Assembly: GCA_035772405.1 (NCBI GenBank)
Contig: JAYKKM010000309.1
Coordinates: 1,556,001 to 1,620,000 of the forward strand
DNA length: 64,000 bases
From: Chrysogorgia sp. JL179-B06
Lineage: Eukaryota; Cnidaria; Anthozoa; Scleralcyonacea; Chrysogorgiidae
Direction of reading: 5' to 3'
This document shows positions 14,601 to 30,144 of this stretch, piece after piece (within the stretch, counting starts at the first letter, position 1; each line of letters begins with the position of its first letter). A program made the translations under genes and the position numbers. The notes under the pieces are model-generated. The model made no database searches and was not told where the DNA came from. It saw only the letters and a list, made by a program, of their open reading frames with translations.

Positions 14601-17600
14601 CCCAATCTTTTATTGTCAATAAAAATAAAAATAGGCACTTATTTAACTTGATACTTTGTAATGTGTTATATTGTTATTTGTCTTATTTCATTTTAATTAA
14701 ATGATTGATGATGATGAAAAAATTGTACATTACATTTATAAAAGTTACACGTCCAATGAAAGTTTTAAGCTCGGCAGGTTGTGGATAAAAGCTTTATGAT
14801 TACCAGCTACAGTACACACTATCGCACGAATGGAACTCAACGCAATAATAACAAGAAAAATGACTGCTTATGGAAATATACGTGAACAAGAAACACAGGA
14901 AAAGTCAATGGCAAGTTGGCAACCACTCTCGTACCATCTCGTACCCAGACTCTCCACACACACGAGCACAGCGCATTTCAATTGAACATTTCGCGGAGAG
15001 TGTCTAAGAAGCTTGCTTCCCCCCCCCCCCCCCCCCCCCACAATACCTAAATATAAGCATCTGAATGAATTTTGTTAGCTCTCTTATTATCTCTCAATTT
15101 TACTATATTCAGACAATCCTGGCAAAAAGTTAATGAAACACGTGGAATAATGACTAAGAACAGCGCATCCCCCCCTTCCCCCCGAACAATGTTGGTAAAT
15201 GGCTTGTCGGACTGTAGGGAGTGTGATTTACATACATCTTTTTGGTTGGTATCAACCAACATTGTACGGGGGGAGGGGGACGAAATTATAATTATTTGAA
15301 ATTATGCGTGGTGTTTCATTACTTTTTGCCAGGATTGTCTTGGAACGCAGGAATTGTTCAGTCGTCTTTTGGTGGTTGGGCATCTCCTCATATTTGGTGT
15401 TCCTAACTTGTTTGCATGTGGTAGTTATTATTTCGAATAATATAGTGAAAATTAGAAATCGGTTGCCATGGAGACCTAAATATAAATATATAAATATCTC
15501 ATTAGATATTCCTTTTGCCTGTTATTTTCCCATTAGAAAATTACGATTGAATTTGCTTGACAAAAAGTTAAAGAGCGACGCAATCGAGCAAAGCATTACC
15601 CACGAAACGTACGAAGAGTTCTCTGCTAGAGTCCACAATACACTCGAAAATTTCCCAGTAGAGCTAGTGGACAAAATCATCTACACTATACCGAAGAGGA
15701 TGTCTCAAATTGTCAGTGGTGGTGCACAACGACTAAAGTATTAAAAAGTGTATTACGATTTTAACTTTAATTGTGATGTATGGTGATTGCATTTATTCTT
15801 AACGTTCGTTTTCGTTAGTTTTAATATTAAGTTTTGTTAAATGTTCCCTTGTTATTTAGGTAGTGGGAAGGATTTGTTAGGAATTAAAATGACGGTTGAC
15901 AATACGGTTGACACCAACGGTTGACAAAATTATTCTAACAGTTTTATACTAATTTTTCAACGGTTTGAACGGTTGACAGTAATTTAATAAAAAAATATTT
16001 ATTTATTTATCTTTTTATTAAATTACTGTCAACCGTTACAAAATTAGTATAAAACTGTTAGAAAAATGTTGTCAACCGTTGGTGTCAACCGTATTGTCAA
16101 CCGTTGCTTTCTCGTTTGGGGTGAATTAAACAAAGAAGGCCCCATTCCCAATCTTTTATTGTCAATAAAATAAAAAATAGGCACTTATTTAACTTGATAC
16201 TTTGTAATGTGTTATATTGTTATTTGTCTTATTTCATTTTAATTAAATGATTGATGATGATGAAAAAATTGTACATTACATTTATAAAAGTTACACGTCC
16301 AATGAAAGTTTTAAGCTCGGCAGGTTGTGGATAAAAGCTTTATGATTACCAGCTACAGTACACACTATCGCACGAATGGAACTCAACGCAATAATAACAA
16401 GAAAAATGACTGCTTATGGAAATATACGTGAACAAGAAACACAGGAAAAGTCAATGGCAAGTTGGCAACCACTCTCGTACCAAGACTCTCGCCCATTCTC
16501 GTACCCAGACTCTCCACACACACGAGCACAGCGCATTTCAATTGAACATTTCGCGGAGAGTGTCTAAGAAGCTTGCTTCCCCCCCCCCCCCCCCCCCCCC
16601 CACAATACCTAAATATAAGCATCTGAATGAATTTTGTTAGCTCTCTTATTATCTCTCAATTTTACTATATTCAGACAATCCTGGCAAAAAGTTAATGAAA
16701 CACGTGGAATAATGACTAAGAACAGCGCATCCCCCCCTTCCCCCCGAACAATGTTGGTAAATGGCTTGTCGGACTGTAGGGAGTGTGATTTACATCTTTT
16801 TGGTTGGTATCAACCAACATTGTACGGGGGGAGGGGTCGAAATTATAATTATTTGAAATTATGCGTGGTGTTTCATTACTTTTTGCCAGGATTGTCTTGG
16901 AACGCAGGAATTGTTCAGTCGTCTTTTGGTGGTTGGGCATCTCCTCATATTTGGTGTTCCTAACTTGTTTGCATGTGGTAGTTATTATTTCGAATAATAT
17001 AGTGAAAATTAGAAATCGGTTGCCATGGAGACCTAAATATAAATATATAAATATCTCATTAGATATTCCTTTTGCCTGTTATTTTCCCATTAGAAAATTA
17101 CGATTGAATTTGCTTGACAAAAAGTTAAAGAGCGACGCAATCGAGCAAAGCATTACCCACGAAACGTACGAAGAGTTCTCTGCTAGAGTCCACAATACAC
17201 TCGAAAATTTCCCAGTAGAGCTAGTGGACAAAATCATCTACACTATACCGAAGAGGATGTCTCAAATTGTCAGTGGTGGTGGACAACGACTAAAGTATTA
17301 AAAAGTGTATTACGATTTTAACTTTAATTGTGATGTATGGTGATTGCATTTATTCTTAACGTTCGTTTTCGTTAGTTTAATATTAAGTTTTGTTAAATGT
17401 TCCCTTGTTATTTAGGTAGTGGGAAGGATTTGTTAGGAATTTAAAATGACGGTTGACAATACGGTTGACACCAACGGTTGACAAAATTATTCTAACAGTT
17501 TTTATACTAATTTTTCAACGGTTGACGGTTGACAGTAATTTAATAAAAAAATATTTATTTATTTATCTTTTTAGTAAATTACTGTCAACCGTTACAAAAT

Positions 17601-20600
17601 TAGTATAAAACTGTTAGAAAAATGTTGTCAACCGTTGGTGTCAACCGTATTGTCAACCGTTGCTTTCTCGTTTGGGGTGAATTAAACAAAGAAGGCCCCA
17701 TTCCCAATCTTTTATTGTCAATAAAATAAAAAATAGGCACTTATTTTAACTTGATACTTTTGTAATGTGTTATATTGTTATTTGTCTTATTTCATTTTAA
17801 TTAAATGATTGATGATGATGAAAAAATTGTACATTACATTTATAAAAGTTACACGTCCAATGAAAGTTTTAAGCTCGGCAGGTTGTGGATAAAAGCTTTA
17901 TGATTACCAGCTACAGTACACACTATCGCACGAATGGAACTCAACGCAATAATAACAAGAAAAATGACTGCTTATGGAAATATACGTGAACAAGAAACAC
18001 AGGAAAAGTCAATGGCAAGTTGGCAACCACTCTCGTACCAAGACTCTCGCCCATTCTCGTACCCAGACTCCCCACACACACGAGCACAGCGCATTTCAAT
18101 TGAACATTTCGCGGAGAGTGTCTAAGAAGCTTGCTTCCTCCCCCCCCACAATACCTAAATATAAGCATCTGAATGAATTTTGTTAGCTCTCTTATTATCT
18201 CTCAATTTTACTATATTCAGACAATCCTGGCAAAAAGTTAATGAAACACGTGGAATAATGACTAAGAACAGCGCATCCCCCTTGCCCCCGAACAATGTTG
18301 GTAAATGGCTTGTCGGACTGTAGGGAGTGTGATTTACATCTTTTTGGTTGGTATCAACCAACATTGTACGGGGGGAGGGGGACGAAATTATAATTATTTG
18401 AAATTATGCGTGGTGTTTCATTACTTTTTGCCAGGATTGTCTTGGAACGCAGGAATTGTTTCAGTCGTCTTTTGGTGGTTGGGCATCTCCTCATATTTGG
18501 TGTTCCTAACTTGTTTGCATGTGGTAGTTATTATTTCGAATAATATTGTGAAAATTAGAAATCGGTTGCCATGGAGACCTAAATATAAATATATAAATAT
18601 CTCATTAGATATTCCTTTTGCCTGTTATTTTCCCATTAGAAAATTACGATTGAATTTGCTTGACAAAAAGTTAAAGAGCGACGCAATCGAGCAAAGCATT
18701 ACCCACGAAACGTACGAAGAGTTCTCTGCTAGAGTCCACAATACACTCGAAAATTTCCCAGTAGAGCTAGTGGACAAAATCATCTACACAATACCGAAGA
18801 GGATGTCTCAAATTGTCAGTGGTGGTGCACAACGACTAAAGTATTAAAAAGTGTATTACGATTTTAACTTTAATTGTGATGTATGGTGATTGCATTTATT
18901 CTTAACGTTCGTTTTCGTTAGTTTAATATTAAGTTTTGTTAAATGTTCCCTTGTTATTTAGGTAGTGGGAAGGATTTGTTAGGAATTAAAATGACGGTTG
19001 ACAATACGGTTGACACCAACGGTTGACAAAATTATTCTAACAGTTTTATACTAATTTTTCAACGGTTGACGGTTGACAGTAATTTAATAAAAAAATATTT
19101 ATTTATTTATCTTTTTAGTAAATTACTGTCAACCGTTACAAAATTAGTATAAAAACTGTTAGAAAAATGTTGTCAACCGTTGGTGTCAACCGTATTGTCA
19201 ACCGTTGCTTTCTCGTTTGGGGTGAATTAAACAAAGAAGGCCCCATTCCCAATCTTTTATTGTCAATAAAATAAAAAATAAGGCACTTATTTAACTTGAT
19301 ACTTTGTAATGTGTTATATTGTTATTTGTCTTATTTCATTTTAATTAAATGATTGATGATGATGAAAAAATTGTACATTACATTTATAAAAGTTACACGT
19401 CCAATGAAAGTTTTAAGCTCGGCAGGTTGTGGATAAAAGCTTTATGATTACCAGCTACAGTACACACTAATCGCACGAATGGAACTCAACGCAATAATAA
19501 CAAGAAAAATGACTGCTTATGGAAATATACGTGAACAAGAAACACAGGAAAAGTCAATGGCAAGTTGGCAACCACTCTCGTACCAAGACTCTCGCCCATT
19601 CTCGTACCCAGACTCCCCACACACACGAGCACAGCGCATTTCAATTGAACATTTCGCGGAGAGTGTCTAAGAAGCTTGCTTCCTCCCCCCCCCACAATAC
19701 CTAAATATAAGCATCTGAATGAATTTTGTTAGCTCTCTTATTATCTCTCAATTTTACTATATTCAGACAATCCTGGCAAAAAGTTAATGAAACACGTGGA
19801 ATAATGACTAAGAACAGCGCATCCCCCCCTTCCCCCCGAACAATGTTGGTAAATGGCTTGTCGGACTGTAGGAGTGTGATTTACATCTTTTTGGTTGGTA
19901 TCAACCAACATTGTACGGGGGGAGGGGGACGAAATTATAATTATTTGAAATTATGCGTGGTGTTTCATTACTTTTTGCCAGGATTGTCTTGGAACGCAGG
20001 AATTGTTCAGTCGTCTTTTGGTGGTTGGGCATCTCCTCATATTTGGTGTTCCTAACTTGTTTGCATGTGGTAGTTATTATTTCGAATAATATAGTGAAAA
20101 TTAGAAATCGGTTGCCATGGAGACCTAAATATAAATATATAAATATCTCATTAGATATTCCTTTTGCCTGTTTATTTTCCCATTAGAAAATTACGATTGA
20201 ATTTGCTTGACAAAAAGTTAAAGAGCGACGCAATCGAGCAAAGCATTACCCACGAAACGTACGAAGAAGTTCTCTGCTAGAGTCCACAATACACTCGAAA
20301 ATTTCCCAGTAGAGCTAGTGGACAAAATCATCTACACAATACCGAAGAGGATGTCTCAAATTGTCAGTGGTGGTGCACAACGACTAAAGTATTAAAAAGT
20401 GTATTACGATTTGTGATGTATGGTGATTGCATTTATTCTTAACGTTCGTTTTCGTTAGTTTAATATTAAGTTTTGTTAAATGTTCCCTTGTTATTTAGGT
20501 AGTGGGAAGGATTTGTTAGGAATTAAAATGACGGTTGACAATACGGTTGACACCAACGGTTGACAAAATTATTCTAACAGTTTTATACTAATTTTTCAAC

Positions 20601-23600
20601 GGTTGACGGTTGACAGTAATTTAATAAAAAAAATATTTATTTATTTATCTTTTTAGTAAATTACTGTCAACCGTTACAAAATTAGTATAAAACTGTTAGA
20701 AAAAATGTTGTCAACCGTTGGTGTCAACCGTATTGTCAACCGTTGCTTTTCTCGTTTGGGGTGAATTAAACAAAGAAGGCCCCATTCCCAATCTTTTATT
20801 GTCAATAAAATAAAAAATAGGCACTTATTTAACTTGATACTTTGTAATGTGTTATATTGTTATTTGTCTTATTTCATTTTAATTAAATGATTGATGATGA
20901 TGAAAAAATTGTACATTACATTTATAAAAGTTACACGTCCAATGAAAGTTTTAAGCTCGGCAGGTTGTGGATAAAAGCTTTATGATTACCAGCTACAGTA
21001 CACACTATCGCACGAATGGAACTCAACGCAATAATAACAAGAAAAATGACTGCTTATGGAAATATACATGAACAAGAAACACAGGAAAAGTCAATGGCAA
21101 GTTTGGCAACCACTCTCGTACCAAGACTCTCGCCCATTCTCGTACCCAGACTCCCCACACACACGAGCACAGCGCATTTCAATTGAACATTTCGCGGAGA
21201 GGTGTCTAAGAAGCTTGCTTCCTCCCCCCCCCCCCACAATACCTAAATATAAGCATCTGAATGAATTTTGTTAGCTCTCTTATTATCTCTCAATTTTACT
21301 ATATTCAGACAATCCTGGCAAAAAGTTAATGAAACACGTGGAATAATGACTAAGAACAGCGCATCCCCCCCTTCCCCCCGAACAATGTTGGTAAATGGCT
21401 TGTCGGACTGTAGGGAGTGTGATTTACATCTTTTTGGTTGGTATCAACCAACATTGTACGGGGGAGGGGGACGAAATTATAATTATTTGAAATTATGCGT
21501 GGTGTTTCATTACTTTTTGCCAGGATTGTCTTGGAACGCAGGAATTGTTCAGATCGTCTTTTGGTGGTTGGGCATCTCCTCATATTTGGTGTTCCTAACT
21601 TGTTTGCATGTGGTAGTTATTATTTCGAATAATATAGTGAAAATTAGAAATCGGTTGCCATGGAGACCTAAATATAAATATATAAATATCTCATTAGATA
21701 TTCCTTTTGCCTGTTATTTTCCCATTAGAAAAATTACGATTGAATTTGCTTGACAAAAAGTTAAAGAGCGACGCAATCGAGCAAAGCATTACCCACGAAA
21801 CGTACGAAGAGTTCTCTGCTAGAGTCCACAATACACTCGAAAATTTCCCAGTAGAGCTAGTGGACAAAATCATCTACACAATACCGAAGAGGATGTCTCA
21901 AATTGTCAGTGGTGGTGCACAACGACTAAAGTATTAAAAAGTGTATTACGATTTTAACTTTAATTGTGATGTATGGTGATTGCATTTATTCTTAACGTTC
22001 GTTTTTCGTTAGTTTAATATTAAGTTTTGTTAAATGTTCCCTTGTTATTTAGGTAGTGGGAAGGATTTGTTAGGAATTAAAATGACGGTTGACAATACGG
22101 TTGACACCAACGGTTGACAAAATTATTCTAAACAGTTTTATACTAATTTTTCAACGGTTGACGGTTGACAGTAATTTAATAAAAAAATATTTATTTATTT
22201 ATCTTTTTAGTAAATTACTGTCAACCGTTACAAAATTAGTATAAAACTGTTAGAAAAATGTTGTCAACCGTTGGTGTCAACCGTATTGTCAACCGTTGCT
22301 TTCTCGTTTGGGGTGAATTAAACAAAGAAGGCCCCATTCCCAATCTTTTATTGTCAATAAAATACAAAATAGGCACTTATTTAACTTGATACTTTGTAAT
22401 GTGTTATATTGTTATTTGTCTTATTTCATTTTAATTAAATGATTGATGATGATGAAAAAAATTGTACATTACATTTATAAAAGTTACACGTCCAATGAAA
22501 GTTTTAAGCTCGGCAGGTTGTGGATAAAAGCTTTATGATTACCAGCTACAGTACACACTATCGCACGAATGGAACTCAACGCAATAATAACAAGAAAAAT
22601 GACTGCTTATGGAAATATACGTGAACAAGAAACACAGGAAAAGTCAATGGCAAGTTGGCAACCACTCTCGTACCAAGACTCTCGCCCATTCTCGTACCCA
22701 GACTCCCCACACACACTAACACAGCGCATTTCAATTGAACATTTCGCGGAGAGTGTCTAAGAAGCTTGCTTCCCCCCCCCCCCCCCCACAATACCTAAAT
22801 ATAAGCATCTGAATGAATTTTGTTAGCTCTCTTATTATGTCTCAATTTTACTATATTCAGACAATCCTGGCAAAAAGTTAATGAAACACGTGGAATAATG
22901 ACTAAGAACAGCGCATCCCCCCCTTCCCCCCGAACAATGTTGGTAAATGGCTTGTCGGACTGTAGGGAGTGTGATTTACATCTTTTTGGTTGGTATCAAC
23001 CAACATTGTACGGGGGGAGGGGGACGAAATTATAATTATTTGAAATTATGCGTGGTGTTTCATTACTTTTTGCTAGGATTGTCTTGGAACGCAGGAATTG
23101 TTCAGTCGTCTTTTGGTGGTTGGGCATCTCCTCATATTTGGTGTTCCTAACTTGTTTGCATGTGGTAGTTATTATTTCGAATAATATAGTGAAAATTAGA
23201 AATCGGTTGCCATGGAGACCTAAATATAAATATATAAATATCTCATTAGATATTCCTTTTGCCTGTTATTTTCCCATTAGAAAAATTACGATTGAATTTG
23301 CTTGACAAAAAGTTAAAGAGCGACGCAATCGAGCAAAGCATTACCCACGAAACGTACGAAGAGTTCTCTGCTAGAGTCCACAATACACTCGAAAATTTCC
23401 CAGTAGAGCTAGTGGACAAAATCATCTACACTATACCGAAGAGGATGTCTCAAATTGTCAGTGGTGGTGCACAACGACTAAAGTATTAAAAAGTGTATTA
23501 CGATTTTAACTTTAATTGTGATGTATGGTGATTGCATTTATTCTTAAACGTTCGTTTTCGTTAGTTTAATATTAAGTTTTGTTAAATGTTCCCTTGTTAT

Positions 23601-26600
23601 TTAGGTAGTGGGAAGGATTTGTTAGGAATTAAAATGACGGTTGACAATACGGTTGACACCAACGGTTGACAAAATTATTCTAACAGTTTTATACTAATTT
23701 TTCAACGGTTGACGGTTGACAGTAATTTAATAAAAAAATATTTATTTATTTATCTTTTTAGTAAATTACTGTCAACCGTTACAAAATTAGTATAAAACTG
23801 TTAGAAAAAATGTTGTCAACCGTTGGTGTCAACCGTATCGTCAACCGTTGCTTTCTCGTTTGGGGTGAATTAAACAAAGAAGGCCCCATTCCCAATCTTT
23901 TATTGTCAATAAAATAAAAAATAGGCACTTATTTAACTTGATACTTTGTAATGTGTTATATTGTTATTTGTCTTATTTCATTTTAATTAAATGATTGATG
24001 ATGATGAAAAAATTGTACATTACATTTATAAAAGTTACACGTCCATAAAAGCTTTATGATTACAGCTACAGTACACACTATCGCACGAATGGAACTCAAC
24101 GCAATAATAACAAGAAAAATGACTGCTTATGGAAATATACGTGAACAAGAAACACAGGAAAAGTCAATGGCAAGTTGGCAACCACTCTCGTACCAAGACT
24201 CTCGCCCATTCTCGTACCCAGACTCCCCACACACACTAGCACAGCGCATTTCAATTGAACATTTTGCGGAGAGTGTCTAAGAAGCTTGCTTCCCCCCCCC
24301 CCCCCCCCCCCCCCACAATACCTAAATATAAGCATCTGAATGAATTTTGTTAGCTCTCTTATTATCTCTCAATTTTACTATATTCAGACAATCCTGGCAA
24401 AAAGTTAATGAAACACGTGGAATAATGACTAAGAACAGCGCATCCCCCCCTTCCCCCGAACAATGTTGGTAAATGGCTTGTCGGACTGTAGGGAGTGTGA
24501 TTTACATCTTTTTGGTTGGTATCAACCAACATTGTACGGGGGGAGGGGGACGAAATTATAATTATTTGAAATTATGCGTGGTGTTTCATTACTTTTTGCC
24601 AGGATTGTCTTGGAACGCAGGAATTGTTCAGTCGTCTTTTGGTGGTTGGGCATCTCCTCATATTTGGTGTTCCTAACTTGTTTGCATGTGGTAGTTATTA
24701 TTTCGAATAATATAGTGAAAATTAGAAATCGGTTGCCATGGAGACCTAAATATAAATATATAAATATCTCATTAGATATTCCTTTTGCCTGTTATTTTCC
24801 CATTAGAAAATTACGATTGAATTTGCTTGACAAAAAGTTAAAGAGCGACGCAATCGAGCAAAGCATTACCCACGAAACGTACGAAGAGTTCTCTGCTAGA
24901 GTCCACAATACACTCGAAAATTTCCCAGTAGAGCTAGTGGACAAAATCATCTACACTATACCGAAGAGGATGTCTCAAATTGTCAGTGGTGGTGCACACA
25001 ACGACTAAAGTATTAAAAAGTGTATTACGATTTTAACTTTAATTGTGATGTATGGTGATTGCATTTATTCTTAACGTTCGTTTTCGTTAGTTTAATATTA
25101 AGTTTTGTTAAATGTTCCCTTGTTTATTTAGGTAGTGGGAAGGATTTGTTAGGAATTAAAATGACGGTTGACAATACGGTTGACACCAACGGTTGACAAA
25201 ATTATTCTAACAGTTTTATACTAATTTTTCAACGGTTGACGGTTGACAGTAATTTAATAAAAAAATATTTATTTATTTATCTTTTTAGTAAATTACTGTC
25301 AACCGTTACAAAATTAGTATAAAACTGTTAGAAAAATGTTGTCAACCGTTGGTGTCAACCGTATTGTCAACCGTTGCTTTCTCGTTTGGAGTGAATTAAA
25401 CAAAGAAGGCCCCATTCCCAATCTTTTATTGTCAATAAAATAAAAAATAGGCACTTATTTAACTTGATACTTTGTAATGTGTTATATTGTTATTTGTCTT
25501 ATTTCATTTTAATTAAATGATTGATGATGATGAAAAAATTGTACATTACATTTATAAAAGTTACACGTCCAATGAAAGTTTTAAGCTCGGCAGGTTGTGG
25601 ATAAAAGCTTTATGATTACCAGCTACAGTACACACTATCGCACGAATGGAACTCAACGCAATAATAACAAGAAAAATGACTGCTTATGGAAATATACGTG
25701 AACAAGAAACACAGGAAAAGTCAATGGCAAGTTGGCAACCACTCTCGTACCAAGACTCTCGCCCATTCTCGTACCCAGACTCCCCACACACACTAGCACA
25801 GCGCATTTCAATTGAACATTTCGCGGAGAGTGTCTAAGAAGCTTGCTTCCCCCCCCCCCCCCCCCCCCCCCCCACAATACCTAAATATAAGCATCATAAT
25901 GAATTTTGTTAGCGCTCTTATTATCTCTCAATTTTACTATATTCAGACAATCCTGGCAAAAAGTTAATGAAACACGTGGAATAATGACTAAGAACAGCGC
26001 ATCCCCCCCTTCCCCCCGAACAATGTTGGTAAATGGCTTGTCGGACTGTAGGGAGTGTGATTTACATCTTTTTGGTTGGTATCAACCAGCATTGTACGGG
26101 GGGAGGGGGACGAAATTATAATTATTTGAAATTATGCGTGGTGTTTCATTACTTTTTGCCAGGATTGTCTTGGAACGCAGGAATTGTTCAGTCGTCTTTT
26201 GGTGGTTGGGCATCTCCTCATATTTGGTGTTTCTAACTTGTTTGCATGTGGTAGTTATTATTTCGAATAATATAGTGAAAATTAGAAATCGGTTGCCATG
26301 GAGACCTAAATATAAATATATAAATATCTCATTAGATATTCCTTTTGCCTGTTATTTTCCCATTAGAAAATTACGATTGAATTTGCTTGACAAAAAGTTA
26401 AAGAGCGACGCAATCGAGCAAAGCATTACCCACGAAACGTACGAAGAGTTCTCTGCTAGAGTCCACAATACACTCGAAAATTTCCCAGTAGAGCTAGTGG
26501 ACAAAATCATCTACACTATACCGAAGAGGATGTCTCAAATTGTCAGTGGTGGTGCACAACGACTAAAGTATTAAAAAGTGTATTACGATTTTAACTTTAA

Positions 26601-29283
26601 TTGTGATGTATGGTGATTGCATTTATTCTTAACGTTCGTTTTCGTTAGTTTAATATTAAGTTTTGTTAAATGTTCCCTTGTTATTTAGGTAGTGGGAAGG
26701 ATTTGTTAGGAATTAAAATGACGGTTGACAATACGGTTGACACCAACGGTTGACAAAATTATTCTAACAGTTTTATACTAATTTTTCAACGGTTGACGGT
26801 TGACAGTAATTTAATAAAAAAATATTTATTTATTTATCTTTTTAGTAAATTACTGTCAACCGTTACAAAATTAGTATAAAACTGTTAGAAAAATGTTGTC
26901 AACCGTTGGTGTCAACCGTATTGTCAACCGTTGCTTTCTCGTTTGGAGTGAATTAAACAAAGAAGGCCCCATTCCCAATCTTTATTGTCAATAAAATAAA
27001 AAATAGGCACTTATTTAACTTGATACTTTGTAATGTGTTATATTGTTATTTGTCTTATTTCATTTTAATTAAATGATTGATGATGATGAAAAAATTGTAC
27101 ATTACATTTATAAAAGTTACACGTCCAATGAAAGTTTTAAGCTCGGCAGGTTGTGGATAAAAGCTTTATGATTACCAGCTACAGTACACACTATCGCACG
27201 AATGGAACTCAACGCAATAATAACAAGAAAAATGACTGCTTATGGAAATATACGTGAACAAGAAACACAGGAAAAGTCAATGGCAAGTTGGCAACCACTC
27301 TCGTACCAAGACTCTCGCCCATTCTCGTACCCAGACTCCCCACACACACTAGCACAGCGCATTTCAATTGAACATTTCGCGGAGAGTGTCTAAGAAGCTT
27401 GCTTCCCCCCCCCCCCCCCCCCCCCCCCCCCACAATACCTAAATATAAGCATCTGAATGAATTTTGTTAGCTCTCTTATTATCTCTCAATTTTACTATAT
27501 TCAGACAATCCTGGCAAAAAGTTAATGAAACACGTGGAATAATGACTAAGAACAGCGCATCCCCCCCTTCCCCCCGAACAATGTTGGTAAATGGCTTGTC
27601 GGACTGTAGGGAGTGTGATTTACATCTTTTTGGTTGGTATCAACCAACATTGTACGGGGGGAGGGGGACGAAATTATAATTATTTGAAATTATGCGTGGT
27701 GTTTCATTACTTTTTGCCAGGATTGTCTTGGAACGCAGGAATTGTTCAGTCGTCTTTTGGTGGTTGGGCATCTCCTCATATTTGGTGTTCCTAACTTGTT
27801 TGCATGTGGTAGTTATTATTTCGAATAATATAGTGAAAATTAGAAATCGGTTGCCATGGAGACCTAAATATAAATATATAAATATCTCATTAGATATTCC
27901 TTTTGCCTGTTATTTTCCCATTAGAAAATTACGATTGAATTTGCTTGACAAAAAGTTAAAGAGCGACGCAATCGAGCAAAGCATTACCCACGAAACGTAC
28001 GAAGAGTTCTCTGCTAGAGTCCACAATACACTCGAAAATTTCCCAGTAGAGCTAGTGGACAAAATCATCTACACTATACCGAAGAGGATGTCTCAAATTG
28101 TCAGTGGTGGTGCACAACGACTAAAGTATTAAAAAGTGTATTACGATTTTAACTTTAATTGTGATGTATGGTGATTGCATTTATTCTTAACGTTCGTTTT
28201 CGTTAGTTTAATATTAAGTTTTGTTAAATGTTCCCTTGTTATTTAGGTAGTGGGAAGGATTTGTTAGGAATTAAAATGACGGTTGACAATACGGTTGACA
28301 CCAACGGTTGACAAAATTATTCTAACAGTTTTATACTAATTTTTCAACGGTTGACGGTTGACAGTAATTTAATAAAAAAATATTTATTTATTTATCTTTT
28401 TAGTAAATTACTGTCAACCGTTACAAAATTAGTATAAAACTGTTAGAAAAATGTTGTCAACCGTTGGTGTCAACCGTATTGTCAACCGTTGCTTTCTCGT
28501 TTGGAGTGAATTAAACAAAGAAGGCCCCATTCCCAATCTTTTATTGTCAATAAAATAAAAAATAGGCACTTATTTAACTTGATACTTTGTAATGTGTTAT
28601 ATTGTTATTTGTCTTATTTCATTTTAATTAAATGATTGATGATGATGAAAAAATTGTACATTACATTTATAAAAGTTACACGTCCAATGAAAGTTTTAAG
28701 CTCGGCAGGTTGTGGATAAAAGCTTTATGATTACCAGCTACAGTACACACTATCGCACGAATGGAACTCAACGCAATAATAACAAGAAAAATGACTGCTT
28801 ATGGAAATATACGTGAACAAGAAACACAGGAAAAGTCAATGGCAAGTTGGCAACCACTCTCGTACCAAGACTCTCGCCCATTCTCGTACCCAGACTCCCC
28901 ACACACACTAGCACAGCGCATTTCAATTGAACATTTCGCGGAGAGTGTCTAAGAAGCTTGCTTCCCCCCCCCCCCCCCCCCCCCCCCCACAATACCTAAA
29001 TATAAGCATCTGAATGAATTTTGTTAGCTCTCTTATTATCTCTCAATTTTACTATATTCAGACAATCCTGGCAAAAAGTTAATGAAACACGTGGAATAAT
29101 GACTAAGAACAGCGCATCCCCCCCTTCCCCCCGAGCAATGTTGGTAAATGGCTTGTCGGACTGTAGGGAGTGTGATTTACATCTTTTTGGTTGGTATCAA
29201 CCAACATTGTACGGGGGGAGGGGGACGAAATTATAATTATTTGAAATTATGCGTGGTGTTTCATTACTTTTTGCCAGGATTGT

Positions 29284-29699
29284 AGGTCCACAGCTTAGCA
29301 GGAAATAAATAAACGTTGTGTTTCAACCGAATATCGTTACTTAGTTTTAAATGGGCTTTTAGTGAAATATGTGTGAGTTACTAAAACAAGATCTTAATCT
29401 GGGCCAGTTGTTTGAATGTCCATTAATTGGGTATGATAATATCATGTTTACCTTGATTAGGACTGATAATGTACTATTGAGAAATATGTTTAAGTACATT
29501 TTAAAACCTACCAGTACAGTATGTTGTTGACATATTTAGTTAATAAATTATTGAAAATATTGACATATTTAGTTAATAAACTATTTTACACAATCTCTAT
29601 TTTTGTTTCTGTGTATATGCAATATGCATGTATCATTCAAATTACAGGAATCATTCAAATAACATTGTTAATTTGCACAACTTGTTATAAAGTAGAATG
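29284..29699. other. Unique AT-rich spacer after the satellite array
   Basis: No coding region or RNA gene seen. It holds a short direct repeat of TTGACATATTTAGTTAATAA (about 29527-29580). It begins exactly where the satellite homology stops. Confidence 0.7.
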
Positions 29700-30144
29700 A
29701 ACTTCATAAAGGGTACCAATGACTCTTCAAAGGAGTTGAAATGACCCAAAAAAGGTTAAAATTGACTCCTTAAAAGGTGTCGTCTGACCCCACATAAGTG
29801 TAGAAATGATCCAAAAGAAGAGTCAAAATGACTCCTTCGAAGGAGTCGTCTGACCCTACATAAGAGTAAAAATGACCGAAAAGAAGAGTTAAAATGACTC
29901 CTTTAAAGGTGTCGTCTGACCCTACATAAGAGTAGAAATGACTCCTTCAAAGGTGTCAAAATGACTCCTTCGAAGGTGTCAAAATGACTCCTTCGAAGGT
30001 GTCAAAATGACTCTTGTAAAGGGTAGAAATGACTCTTCAAAGGAGTAGGCCAAAAAGGAGTCAAAATGACTCCTTCGAGGTGTCGTCCTGGGGTCAAAAA
30101 AATGACTCCTTCAAAGGAGTCAAAATGAATCTTTTGAATTTACA

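Larger units (their letters stand above)
1..29283 (+). repeat. Tandem array of ~1.55-kb satellite units (18 full + 1 partial)
   Basis: Using the word ATGGAGACCTAAAT as phase, units begin at 1, 1553, 3114, 4676, 6212, 7756, 9290, 10835, 12383, 13925, 15468, 17025, 18571, 20117, 21660, 23212, 24738, 26298 and 27856, so unit lengths run from 1526 to 1562. All are head to tail. Most differences are homopolymer-length changes and a few linked substitutions. The last unit stops at 29283, where sequence changes abruptly to unrelated DNA. The first base of the window is already inside the array, so its left end is not seen. Reading frames within the units are short and overlap on both strands; only the Tc1-like C-terminus looks protein-derived. 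The array is best read as a satellite built partly from transposon pieces, not a gene family. Confidence 0.97.
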
